Positions 1 through 10,864 of a stretch of 64,000 bases of DNA are shown piece after piece. Below the pieces are notes generated by a model, which saw only the letters and a list, made by a program, of their open reading frames with translations, was not told the origin of the DNA and made no database searches. The position numbers and the translations under genes are program-made. Position 1 is the stretch's first letter. Each line of letters opens with the position of its first letter. The stretch is from Pseudogymnoascus destructans (taxonomy: Eukaryota > Ascomycota > Leotiomycetes > Thelebolales > Thelebolaceae), in NCBI RefSeq assembly GCF_001641265.1, contig NW_020167529.1, positions 397,001 through 461,000 on the forward strand, in the 5' to 3' direction.

Positions 1-495
1 ATCCCCGTCCACTGGACATCCAGCTCCACCTCCCCCGCCACCACCTCCACCACCCCCATCCCACGCCCCCAAAAACAACCACGCATCGCACGCGGCCCGA
101 TCCCAAGCCGGGGAACAGCCCTAGCGCACGCCTGGATGGAATGCGCTGATACCTCGTGCGCCAACCGAGAGGGGGACTTGGAGGCGATGTATGATGGTGT
201 GGGACTACCCCCGGGCGTGCCGGTGGGGGATGAGGCGGTGTTTTATACGTTCAATAACTCGTCGCCTGCTAGCTCGCTTGGGCTGGATGGGTTGGTGGAT
301 AAGGCGGAGCTGCATTTTAGGGAGAGGGAGACGGAGAGGATTGTTAGGGCGGAGTATGAGGTGCTTGATGGGGAGGGGGAGAGGGTGAGGAGGAGGAAGG
401 GGAAGGGGAGTGTGGAGGGGGAGGTGGAGGTGGAGGTTGAGGTGGAGGTGGAGGTTGTGGAGGGTGAGGTTGGGGGGGATTGGGAGGCGATTTAG
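1..495 (+). CDS. 3' end of an unrecognised gene (partial)
   Basis: The frame is open from base 1 and closes with TAG at 493-495, so this is the C-terminal ~164 residues of a gene starting outside the window. The N-terminal part is Ser/Thr/Pro-rich. A more ordinary stretch follows (around AHAWMECADTSC and GLDGLVDKAELHFRERE). The tail is strongly acidic, with an alternating Glu-Val run (seven EV units near 420-455) encoded by a GAGGTG-like microsatellite. I do not recognise a domain. The Glu-Val tract may vary in length between strains. An acceptor inside the window cannot be excluded, so the upstream exon limit is unknown. Confidence 0.5.
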   Translation: MPVHWTSSSTSPATTSTTPIPRPQKQPRIARGPIPSRGTALAHAWMECADTSCANREGDLEAMYDGVGLPPGVPVGDEAVFYTFNNSSPASSLGLDGLVDKAELHFRERETERIVRAEYEVLDGEGERVRRRKGKGSVEGEVEVEVEVEVEVVEGEVGGDWEAI

Positions 496-1469
496 TGGCG
501 CTGAGATCAGTTGAGGAGGTGCTGCGTGGAGGCGGCCCTGAAGGTGATTCCAACAGCGATGAAGCTCGTGCTTGTTGCGATCATCTTCCTCTTCTTCGGC
601 TGAACATTCTTTTTCCTCACTGTTTTTCCACATTCACCTCACTTCACTTCTCGACTCTCTCTCACCTTATACCGACACCTTTATTCCAGCGCTTTTCACC
701 TTTTTTCAACAACTTTTCACATTTTGCGTTCACCAAGCTTACTCATCCCCCCCCCCCACCCCCCGCAAATGGATCGGGGTTGAGAAGGACAGCCTGACTC
801 ACGCATTCGCATTGTACGACGATGGCGACGACGTTATAGATAAAGATAACACCTCGAGCTTACTCGTCCCAGCCTCGCGGCTAAGGGGGACGAGAAGGAT
901 GGCTTGTGGCGTTTCTCCAGATGGATCTGATTTTGGTTTTCTTGGGAGGGCTTCGAGCTTACTCGTCCATGGATGGACTGAGAAGGATGGCTTGGGCGTT
1001 TTTTTTATGCTTTGGTTTTCGGAGCTGGATACTTTCTAGGGAGGAATTTGTAGGACGGGTAGATAGATAAGGGGAGGGGATTGGGGTAGTTCTATACCTA
1101 GTTACTCTTCTCTCCTGCCTTTCTATGCCGCTGTATTGCGGGGTGGGTGGGAAGTAAGGATTACCACTATGAATTTTGCCTGGAATGACCAGTACTAGTG
1201 GTATGACTTTTCCTACTGTAGACACAGCCTCTAGGATAGTAATAGACGTACGGTTTTCAGGGCTTGGAGTATAGAGCTCCTTTGCTGTTCGTGGTAACTT
1301 TGATGGAATAACTATGCCATCAAAGCCGGCGATTGTAGAAAATTCTTCCACAAGAAGCCTTCCATAAAACGGACATGAATATTTCCTATAAAACGCGATG
1401 GTAGTCTATGAAATGTAGAAAATAGAAACTCTACATTGACACCCAACATATATCCTTCCAATTGTCAAC
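496..1469. other. Intergenic region with three degenerate direct repeats
   Basis: No supported gene. A T/C-rich stretch follows the upstream stop (600-735). Three imperfect copies of a module 'AGCTTACTCrTCC...GAGAAGGAyrGCyTG' lie at about 737-795, 851-908 and 955-993. A TATA-like TATAAAA occurs near 1388, about 80 bases before the pectate lyase ATG. ORFs here are short and low-complexity. Confidence 0.5.
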
Positions 1470-2603
1470 ATGCTCTTCCCCAAACTCAGTGCTGCGGCAC
1501 TCCTCCTTGCCCCCGTCGCCCTCGCTGCCCCAACAACAGAGGTCTCATGCGCCCGCTGCGATGAAGTTGCGCATGGTTTCGCCTCTCTCAATGGCGGAAC
1601 CACGGGAGGGCAAGGCGGCCGCACCGTCACAGTCACTAACTTACTCATGCCGATCTGGTGAAGTATGCGGCTATGGAAGAGCCATTGATTATTCGCGTCG
1701 ATGGGGTGTTGACTTCCGAACCCAAGGTAACCATCTTCAATCCCACAAGAGATATCAAATTGATATACTGACACCCTGACAGTTTGCGAGAATGGCAGAC
1801 GGATTGATCTGCGGAAGGACACAGACTACGTGACTGTATCAAATAACCTCCTTTCCGAGCACAACAAGGCCTTCGGAATTGGCTGGACCGAGAATGTGAT
1901 CGCCAAAATGACTGTAAGTTCCCTTCTTCCCTTCCAAGATAAAAAAAATCACATACTAACACCTTCAGATCAACGACAACTTCTTCAACTCAACCAACCA
2001 ACGCGGCCCCAGCGCTGACAACCTCAGTACTGCCACATGTTCAACAACTACCACCTAAACACCACCTCCTACGGCAACTACGTCCGCGGCCACGCCAGCT
2101 CCTCGTCGAGAACTGGTACTACAAGAACGTCAACAACCCCGTCGTCGCCGATCCAAACGCATCGATCAGAGCAACTGGCTCAAGTTCAAGGATTGCACTG
2201 GGGAGAGGCATTTGGATAATGATGATGATGATGATGATGATGATGATAGGGTATGGGGACGTGCTATGCTAGGGGTTTATGTACAGAGTATAACCTTAGA
2301 GAGCATTTCTTGCTTGTGTTGCGCGGCCGTGAGGCCTTTTGACTGAGTGCCTTCCCCGCCAGTTGGGATGGTGTCAGTGTAGTCAGAGGAGGGTATACCC
2401 TCGAAGTTTCTCCTGAGAGGGTGCAGTTGACTAGAGGGTCTGTTGTGTGAAACCACTATGGAAGTGGTTAGAGGCATATGGATGTGAACAGCAAGAGAGT
2501 ATTTGATGCTAGGAAGTTCTACGAATATGCTTTGAAGGATCCTTATGATCTCCCGACTACGATTCCTCCATTCGTTGGCCCGGCCCCGGATATTGGCATT
2601 TAG
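1470..2603 (+). pseudogene. Decayed secreted pectate lyase gene (PL1-like)
   Basis: Pectate lyases cleave plant-cell-wall polygalacturonate by beta-elimination outside the cell. The first frame begins with a typical signal peptide (MLFPKLSAAALLLAPVALAAP), then the family's N-terminal signature FASLNGGTTGGQGG. A one-base shift near 1646 moves the frame to DLVKYAAMEEPLIIRVDGVLTSEPK. An intron-like break (1725-1782) follows, and the next exon resumes at RIDLRKDTDYVTVSNN, so the central beta-helix turns of the family are absent. A normal intron (1915-1969, with CTAAC) precedes INDNFFNSTNQRGPSADN. Another shift leads to YCHMFNNYHLNTTSYGNYVRGH, another to VENWYYKNVNNPVVADPN, and a last piece to FKDCTGERHLDN. 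The C-terminal tail (FYEYALKDPYDLPTTIPP...GI, stop 2601-2603) lies further on. With at least three frameshifts and a core deletion this is a relic. A GAT microsatellite sits at 2218-2247. Confidence 0.75.
2218..2247. repeat. GAT trinucleotide microsatellite
   Basis: About nine uninterrupted GAT/ATG triplets, within the 3' part of the pectate lyase relic where they would read as poly-Asp. Confidence 0.9.
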
Positions 2604-2836
2604 TGGGAAAGGTTGGAATGAATGGAGACTTTCATGATTGCTTAGACTAGGTTAAGCTGCGAAGTTATGCATATTTAGCTATGAAATAACATCATCAGAT
2701 TTTCAAACGTTGTTTGATGGGTGCTGGAATGAAGAGGACAGTTGGTGACGACCATGTGGCTCAACAGGGCGAGATTATATATCATTGCAAGCTTAGTGTG
2801 ATGTTTTTCATAACCTGAAACTCAGCAAGTCCATAC

Positions 2837-3271
2837 TTGCTACCTCCCTTTCCTAGCCCACTTCCCTTAATTCCCCAGAAATTGTTTGAGGGTGCTCGGG
2901 CTCACGAGATTCGGGCTGAGAAAGCTGAGCTTCAAGCCCACAAGCTCGCAGCCATAGAAGCCCGCGTAGCCCGCAAAGCTATAACCCGGGCCCGGAATCA
3001 GCTTAAGAGAGCTGGAATTGAGGCCCCGAGGGAAGAGCGCGCCCGGAAGAAGATGTTGACCCAATTATACGAAGAGGGTCTCCCAGTTCCTCCGGAGTTC
3101 GAGCTTCCAATTCCGGACCCAGAAGCCCCCATTTCTCAACCCCGCATCTCGCTTCCTCCAACCTTGAGCGAAGAGAAAAGTTTGGTCACGACGATTAATG
3201 CAATTCAGTATCAAGTTAAACACTGTAAATTATTTTTAAACCATTCATTTATTCATCCCTTTCTACATTAA
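2837..3271 (+). CDS. Small basic coiled-coil ORF, possibly a transposase tail remnant
   Basis: This 144-codon frame begins at an ATG-less CTG/TTG-type codon, so its true start is unknown. The encoded stretch from about 2880 is Ala/Arg/Glu-rich and helical (RAHEIRAEKAELQAHKLAA, then EARVARKAITRARNQLKRAGIEAP), followed by ARKKMLTQLYEEGLPVPPEFELP and a Pro-rich end. The composition is more protein-like than a random frame and recalls the charged helical tails of fungal pogo-type DDE transposases, but that is only a resemblance. No DDE core, TIRs or neighbouring exons were found. It may be a broken gene fragment. Confidence 0.3.
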   Translation: MLPPFPSPLPLIPQKLFEGARAHEIRAEKAELQAHKLAAIEARVARKAITRARNQLKRAGIEAPREERARKKMLTQLYEEGLPVPPEFELPIPDPEAPISQPRISLPPTLSEEKSLVTTINAIQYQVKHCKLFLNHSFIHPFLH

Positions 3272-3395
3272 AAACAACCACGCTTCTCTACAGATATATA
3301 AAAAACTTCCCTCACTTCCTCTCCTCCCCTCCCCCAAAAAGTCATCCGCAAAAACCTGCGTACTCACTCATCTATCTAATCCCCCCACACACACA

Positions 3396-6300
3396 CTACG
3401 ACGCATCCGTCTCCATCCCCTCCGCCTGCACATGCTCGAAGCTACTCTCACTCCCCGCCCTCCCCACATCCTGATAACTCTCCCAATTCGCAAGCACATC
3501 CTTAATCTTCGGGCTATTCGTCAGACGATACACATCCTCAAAGTACTCCTTCGTAATCTCAAACGGCCTCGCGGTGACATTAGGGATGTACTTCCCAATC
3601 AACTTACTCGGATCAATCGTCGTCTTGTTGATCTTCTTCAGCAGGAAAGAGCGGAAGGGTTTGACGCCCGAGCGCAGGAAGGTGGAGTGGAAGGGCACGT
3701 CGATGCCCTTGAGCGGGATGGTGGCGAAACCGCGTTGGAGGTCCAGGGGCTTGGGCTTGGTTTCGGTCTGGCGCGCGCATTCGCGGATGATCTCCACCAA
3801 ATGCGCCTTCACGTCCTCGATGCTGAGGATTTCCATCAAGGCTTGGATATCGATCTTCTGCGCCTTGAGGTAATTCGTGACGCCCGTCAGAGTATCCAGC
3901 GCCCGCAGATCTCCAGCGCAGACATACTGCATATTCGCGATATTGTAGTTCACAATCTCGAGCAACCACTTCGTCTCCTCGGCGATATTCTCCACGACGT
4001 ATTGCAGCGCCTGCTCATTGAAGGTCTTGCTAATACGCGACGGGTTCACAGCGCACATGGAGTAATTCGAACGCCCCGACGCGTCGCGCTCGACGGCGAC
4101 TTGCATGGTGAGACCTCTGTAGAAGACGACGGAGACGAGGGACTCGATGGGCATGACATCAGCGAGGGCAGCCAGGGCGGAGTACTCGCCCAGGGAGTGA
4201 CCGGCGAAGCTGCTGTCGCGCTGGACGAGGCCCTTCGAGAGCATGTCTTCGAAGCTGGCTTTCTCCATCAGGGTCAGGGCGGGCTGGGTGAATTGGGTGG
4301 CGGAGAGGAGGCCGGTGGGGGAGCGGTAGGTGTACGAGGTGGTGTTCTCGTCGACTTCTTTGAAGATCTTCTCCGACTTGGTGGTGCCATCCGAGGCGAC
4401 GGTCTCGAAGGTCATGGCCATGTAGTTCTGGCGGATGGCCTTTCCGCGGGGGCCACCAAAGTGGATGGTCAGCTCCTTGGGGTTGTTCTTGACGATGTTG
4501 GTGATAGCAAAGCCTGGTATCCGTTAGTTAACTGCATCAAGCTACAGAATCGAATTAAAAAAAACTCACCATAAGTATCCATGAAATGCTTATCAGCCCG
4601 ATCCCAAACCTCCTTCGCAACAGGGCTGCTAGCATAAAGCTCCATACCCATACCCTGCTCCTGCGATCCCTGTCCAGTGAAGACATACGACGAGACGGGC
4701 TGTTCCACCTCCGCCTCACCAAGAAGAACCTTCTCCTCCGTCACCTTGTTGCTCGCCTCAACCTTGATGATCTTGCGACCAGCAACCATACCAACATGCT
4801 GCAGTCTAACCTCAATATCATCGTTAGGGAGGACCATGCCGACAAGCGAAGCGTGGAAGCTCCTCACGCGACCGATGTGGTTCTCAGCCGCCCAGGTCTC
4901 AACAAGACTGCGCACGGCAGCACTGGAGTACATGCCGTGGGTGATGGTACCGGGAAGGTTAGCGTAGCTGGCAAAGACGCGGGAAACGTGGATGGGGTTG
5001 AAGTCACCCGAGACACGAGCGTAGGTCTCATTCGACGCAGGGGCTCTGAGCTGCAGCGGCGCCTTGCCGTTGAGCGGGATGGCATTCTCGAAGTTGATGG
5101 GCTGCTCAATGGAGGAGCCGTGGCGCTGGAGGTAGTCGATGACTGGGTTACCGTGGGAGGCACCGGCCTCGTAGTCCACAGTGGCGATCTGGATGATCTC
5201 CTTGGTCGGGAGCTCGAGGAGGACTTGTCCCCTGGTCTCGACGCTGCCGAAGACGGTCTTGTTCTTGAAGCGGTAGTAACTCTGCAGACGGAAAGTAAGG
5301 GTCTGGCCGAGGAGATCCATATCGGTCTCCTCAACGTTGAACCACTCCTTGGAGCGCAGCACAGCCACATCCTTGCTGGACGCCAGGTGCAACTGCATGG
5401 GCACCTCCGTCTTGCGCTGGAACGTGTTCTTGAAATCGGTGTAGGCACCGCGGTACAGGAACTGCGAAGTGACCTCCATAACAGCCTTGCCCTCGCGGGT
5501 AATCGTGCCCATAACCTCAACCATCTTGCCAGAATCCTGGTTGATAACAGCATTGATCTGCGCCGTCGTCGCGACCTCATCGCCCTCCTTCAACGGATCG
5601 GCACCAGGAAGCATGCGGAAGCCGTTGGAGAGATGGACAAGCTTGAGCAGGTCACCATCGATCGTGCGTGGGAAGATGGGCTTGGTAATGGCCTTCCAGC
5701 CAACGACAATCGCGAAGTCCATAGGAGCATAGACCTCCTTGCCTGGTCTAGACACGAAAGCCTCGCCCTTGTTGCCGACGGCATGGACGAAGTCATTGAT
5801 GGCCTCGCCGGTGACAGTAGCGCATCCACCGTCAAACTCGCCAGTAACAGATGCGTCCAAGTCGAGCTTCTCGTTACCGAACCACGCCTTCCAGTAGAAC
5901 TCCTTGATGCGGTCGTTGCGGTCCTCCATAACCTCGTGTATTGGGGCATAGCCGGCCTCTGGGTGGTACCTGAACTTCAGCTCGAGGTCAACTGGCTCTC
6001 CGAGAGCTGTGGTGTCCTTGGTGATGTTGACGGCAATCTTGTTGCTTCCCTCGAGCTTGACCTCGATGACCTGGACGTAGTGGTTGGGTCTTGGCTGCTC
6101 CTTGACAGTGATGACAGTCTTGGCTGGGTCATTCGGGTAGAGGACTTCGACGAACAATCCACGGACTGGCGTGAGAATGCGCTTCATCGGGTTGGTCTGG
6201 AACTTCTGCCCCTGGACGAATATCTCAGAGGTGAAGAGAGCATGTCTCCACGAACGCTTGGATCCGGCGAGAAGCGTGAGCCAGGCATCCAATGACGGCA

Positions 6301-9300
6301 GGGTAGCCGGTGGGGACGAAGACAGACGGTATGTGGTCCTCTCGGCGTCCTGGTTGACAATCAGGCCCTCAAACTCAGCCTCGGCATCGGACTCGACGAG
6401 CTTGCCGCCGAAGTACTCAGTGACCGGAATGGCAGACTCATCGCCGTTGTAGATATCCTTAGTCAAGCCCTTGATGTGGGCGTTGTGGACACCATCAAGA
6501 ATATCCTTGATGGGCTCGTCGACAATCTTGGAGTACTTCACGGCAGTTGGGCCTTGCAAGATACAAGTCCTGCCAACATCCTGGCCAATGACGGCCTCAA
6601 GATCCTCAGATTGCCACAGCGAATCCTTCTTGAAGAAGAACTCGAAGTTCTCGTCGAGGACGGGGACGAAGGTAGTTGGCTTCTGGCCGCGGCGCTGGCA
6701 GAGAAGGAGGAAGAACTGGACATCCTGGGCGTTGATAAGCTGAGTCTCAGCCTCAGGGTAAGCCTCAAGAATCCTCTCCAAAGTCGCGTATGGCTCGTTG
6801 AGCTCAGTGTAGCTCTGTAGCAGCGAGGGGTTACCCTTGCCCTTGGTAAAGCGCTCCTCAACACGGTAGATGAAATCTCCCGTGAGTTTGGTGTAAGATT
6901 TATCAATCCAGCGCGCCTCATGCTTGACGTAAAGCAGATCAACCAAGCGGCGAACAACCTCACCATAAGTCATATCCTCGAGATCGACCGTCTCGCCAGC
7001 CTTGTTGCGACCGAACCAGACCTTCTGGAAGTCGTCGTTGAGCTTCTTGATGATGTACGCACGGTTCTTCTTCAGCTCCGGAACGCGCTTCTCCTTGGGC
7101 AGGCTGAAGATCTTCTGGTCCATCTCGGCCCAGAACTTGACACCGCGGGTGGCGAGCTTGTGGATCGGCTCGCCCATCTCGGAGCGGACGGTGATGACAC
7201 CACCAGCTGGGCCCTTGTAGGTCTTCTCCCAGTGGCTGTCCTCCACGCCCTCTGCCTCGGTGATCGCCTTCTTGGCATTCTTGCTGGTGTGAGCCTCCTT
7301 GGACGTCATCACGCGGCTGCCGAAAAGGCATCCGTCGAAGGGCATGGCCGGGTAGCCAAAGTTGGAAGACCAGGTACCGGTGATGTAAGGGTAGGTATCA
7401 TCAGCACCACCGAAGCCGCTGCCAGCGACGAGAATGAGGTTATCGCATCTGCGGATTCTACCGTACATTTGCAGGATTGGCTGATGGAAGTCCTCGAAGG
7501 AGTGATGACCACCACCGCGTCCACCGGTCCACTGCATCATAACAGGGAAGGTTGGGTTGGCCTTGGCGATGTTGATGACGGACTGGATGCCATCAATGGA
7601 TCCTGGCTTGAACGAGATGTGCTTCAGGCCGAGAGTCTCAATGTACTCCTGTGCGACCTCGATGGATGGGACACCAGCACCGATAGTGAGACCCTCGATC
7701 GGAACTCCTTGTGTGCGGAGTTGGCCAAGGAGAGGGATCTGCCACTGCATAGCGCGGGGGTTGACGTAGATGAGGTTGACTGTGATTCCACGTCCTGCGG
7801 GGATGGCATTCTCGATCTTGGCCAGGGCTTCGGTCATGGTCGTGGCGTTGTAGTATCCACCACCGGCAAGTTCAACTTGGTAACCAGCATTCATGGTTGC
7901 GGCAACAAAGTCCCAAGGCACTGTGCAGGGGGTCATACCAGCCACCATCACGGGAGGAACTCCTAGAAGTCTGCTCATCTTCGTGTCGACGTAGGTCTGG
8001 CCACTAGTTGTCTTGATAAGACAAGGACCGTGCTCTTTGAGCCAGTCAACAGCGTACTTGACAGCGTGCTCCTCATCACGGTCGAAGAGCTCTGGCTTGT
8101 AACCAACTTCCGGCACGGTACCGGCAATAGTGCCAGCCAGAATGACGCGGACGCCAGTTCCATCCTTGTTGCGGCTGGTCAATACACCAAGGCCGGATAT
8201 ACCGCCTGGGCCAAAGTCAAGGACGTGGGTGGCTTGCGGGAAGACAGTAGCCTTCTCCCAGTTGACTGGCTCTTGAGTAATCAGGCGAACAAGGGTTGGC
8301 ACAATGTTACCCTCGATCCCTTCCCTAAGGTCCTTGCCAGTGGTGGTGTCAAAAACGGGGATACCCAAATCCTTGCTCGAGATGACAACGCTCTTCAAGT
8401 CCTCGTCGATGTTGCTGGTCGCGCTCGAGAGATACTTGCTGTGGAATGGGGCGGTAATTGGCAGGAAGCGGTTCACAAATCTGACCTTGCGTTCCGTGAA
8501 GGGAATTCTAGTCTGATCTAACCCAGTAGGAGCCTTGACTTTACGGAGCTGGAGGTTCAGACCATAGAGCGAGAGAGGAGGTCCCGTGACGACGAGGTTT
8601 CGGGCGCTGTTGACGAGCGAGATCGAGATGTGACGGTCTTCGGGAAGGTACTGGTTGGTGGCGTCGATGTGCTCCTGGATCTGCTCTCTTGAAAGATCAC
8701 GGATGCTCAACATGGGCGTGGGCATGCCCTCGCCATTCTCTTCCGAGTCTTGCAGCACATTTGGTGCCAGGGAAGTTATCGGGTAGGTCTGCTGGCTGCG
8801 AGAGCCAATCCAGAAAAGGATGGTGAGAGACTGGGTGGCAATCTTATCAAACGACTCCCAGCTGTCGGCCGCCGAGGTAGCAGCAGCAAGGACAACGCCC
8901 TGAGAGTGTCCGGTGGTACCGCTGAGCTTCTCGCGGAATGCGCCTGGGGTGAGACCAAGGGTCTTGCATGCAACACTGTAGTGCGCAAGCTGGACAAGAC
9001 CAATAAGTGGGAAGCTGACTGGCGCAGAGACGAGGTAGTCGACATCTGGGGTCGACTCTGGGTGGCGCAGCCAGGTCATGATATCCAGACCCTTGACGTA
9101 CAGCTTCTCGGCCTTGGGGTCGCGAGAGAGGGTCAGGAGCAGCTCAGCCGACGAAGTAATGAGTTCGCCAATGAAAGACTGGTAGGTGGTGTAAAGTTCC
9201 CTGAGCTCATCGAAGTACTCCTCGATGTTTCCCTGTCCACCGAAGACAGAGTAGATCTTGGCTGTGCCCTCGCTGGCGGCTCTCAGGAGCGCAGACTCGT

Positions 9301-9760
9301 GCGATCTGATCGGTCGGTTGCTCGCGGCGCGCGCGGCATAGTATCCCCGCACGGTCTCCAGCTTCTTCTGGTCGATGCCGGGAATTACACCGCTCAAGGC
9401 GTGGACATCGTTGCCCCTCAGGAAGGCGCGCTCGAACTCGTTGAGGACGAGCTTGAGGACCTCTTCGTATGACCCCTGCGCATCGTCCTCTCCAGACTCG
9501 ACCTCTGCGGCGATGAAGCTCAGGTATCGCGCCACGAGCTCTGCTGCCGAGGAGGGCTCGTCATCCTGTGCGAGTTCGTCTGTTGGCTCCGGGAGAGAGG
9601 CGAGGAACTGGTCCTTGATCTGGGAGGCGTGGAAGTGGAGGTTTGTGGGAATTAGGAAGGAGTGCTCGAGGGATCCATGTGTGAGGGTGAGGGGTCGGAG
9701 AGAGGATGACGATCGTGGAGTCGAAACGCCAGTCTGGGGTCCGGTGGACGTTCCCAGCAT
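3396..9760 (-). CDS. fas1: Fatty acid synthase subunit beta
   Basis: Cytosolic type I FAS beta chain; with the alpha chain it forms the alpha6-beta6 barrel that makes palmitoyl/stearoyl-CoA. Two exons: 9760-4570 and 4513-3396, separated by a 56-nt intron (4514-4569, GTGAGT...CCAG), give 2102 residues, the usual family length. The start MLGTSTGPQTGVSTPRSS matches the family N-terminus. Domain order: acetyltransferase with TTGHSQG (Ser ~287), enoyl reductase with glycine-rich FMN regions (PPVMVAGMTP, LVAGSGFGGADD), dehydratase and hot-dog region, MaoC-like segment (DFNPIHVSRVFA) and malonyl/palmitoyl transferase with AGHSLGEYSALA (Ser ~1836, exon 2). It is divergent from FAS2 across a shared promoter, which suits stoichiometric expression. 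A 5'-leader intron (9791-9920) is likely. No defects seen. Confidence 0.97.
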
Positions 9761-9790
9761 GTTGGTATAAAGGAGGTTGCGGTAGGAAGT

Positions 9791-9920
9791 CTGTAGTGGG
9801 AGGCAGAGGCAGGTTAGAAAAATTCATTGGTCCAGTGAGCATGGAGAGGCTGAAGTGAAGACAGCTTCGAACACAATTCACGTCTCTCCACCTCCTACTA
9901 CAAAGCACTGGGCAACGCAC
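9791..9920 (-). other. Probable 5'-UTR intron of fas1
   Basis: On the minus strand a donor GTGCGT (9920-9915, after AACAAG) and an acceptor CTACAG (ending at 9791) flank 130 nt with a consensus branch point TTCTAACC about 17 nt before the acceptor. The exon resumes 30 nt upstream of the ATG at 9760. Inferred from splice signals only. Confidence 0.55.
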
Positions 9921-10181
9921 CTTGTTCTCGAGATTCCAGATACTCAGTTAAGAGCAGGAATGCCTTCTTATCACGGAAGAGAGGATGGGGGGGTTGAGCT
10001 CGGAGTCGATGATTAAGGGGTCAATTTGCGGGATCTGTATTAAAAGAGAAATAGGGTAAATGGTAAATTGGCTTCAAGCAGCAGCACGACGTAGAATGAG
10101 CGGAGTAGAAGAAGGTATATGAGCTCTGAGATGCGGGATAGTAGAGTTGTGTTTGTAGTAGAGGTGAGGAAGTAGGAGAGA

Positions 10182-10198
10182 GGGGGGGGGGGGGGGGG
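10182..10198 (+). repeat. Poly-G tract (17 G)
   Basis: Seventeen consecutive G on the plus strand within the fas1 5' flank, a length likely to be unstable in replication and in sequencing. Confidence 0.9.
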
Positions 10199-10349
10199 CA
10201 GGAAATCTGAGGAGGTACTCACTCCGTACGTACAAATGTTCTGGCTGGTAGGGAGCTCAACAAGGCCTCGCCAAAACCCGACTAGGGCGGTAGACTAGCG
10301 TTCCGATGGGGATCCAACGCAAATGCAGGCGCAGGCTGGTTGCCGTAGC

Positions 10350-10402
10350 GAGGATGGTACGAGGATGGTACGAGGATGGTACGAGGATGATGAGGATGGT
10401 AC
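10350..10402 (+). repeat. 11-bp tandem repeat GAGGATGGTAC
   Basis: Three adjoining copies of GAGGATGGTAC (10350, 10361, 10372), then a variant containing an extra GAGGATGAT and a final GGATGGTAC. Confidence 0.85.
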
Positions 10403-10640
10403 GTACTTGATAGCAGGGGTGTGTAGCCGTCGATGCGGGCCAATGCGGCAATGTGGGCCAATGAGGGGAGTTGAATCTGAGGACACTAGCTTGATCGACG
10501 TTAGCGTCCACAACAGTTTTTGAAGTTGGAGTACTCCGTATGTATCGAGGAAAGTGGTCACGTGGTGATAAGTAGGGCATGAGGCATCTTATCCACTATA
10601 TTGTTGTGGTAACTATATACTATATTGTCGGATCAAATTA

Positions 10641-10864
10641 GTCAGTTCAGTCAGTATAGTATAATTCAGTCCGTCAGTTCAGTCCGTCAGTTCAGTCCGT
10701 CAGTTCAGTCAGTCAGTTCAGTCAGTCAGTTCAGTCAGTCAGTTCAGTCAGTCAGTTCAGTCAGTCAGTTCAGTCAGTCAGTTCAGTCAGTATAGTATAA
10801 TTCAGTCAGTCAGTTCACTCAGTCACTTCAGTCAGTCAGTTCACTCAGTATGGTATAATTCAGT
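10641..10864 (+). repeat. 13-bp minisatellite in the FAS promoter
   Basis: A ~220-bp array of units TTCAGTCAGTCAG and variants TTCAGTCCGTCAG and TTCACTCAGTCA. It is punctuated three times by TATAGTATAATTCAG (or TATGGTATAATTCAG), giving a higher-order structure. Central copies are identical, which suggests recent expansion. Confidence 0.9.

Noticed and set aside
3432..6295. Long plus-strand ORFs (380 and 569 codons) opposite FAS1
   Set aside because: They mirror the FAS1 coding strand and are Leu/Val/Asp/Glu/Arg-rich shadows without motifs. FAS1 itself is intact over the same bases.
6920..7966. 348-codon plus-strand ORF opposite FAS1
   Set aside because: Antisense shadow of the enoyl reductase region; no recognisable domain and no splice or start support.
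10641..10864. CRISPR-like regular array
   Set aside because: Units adjoin without unique spacers and the genome is eukaryotic; it is a minisatellite.
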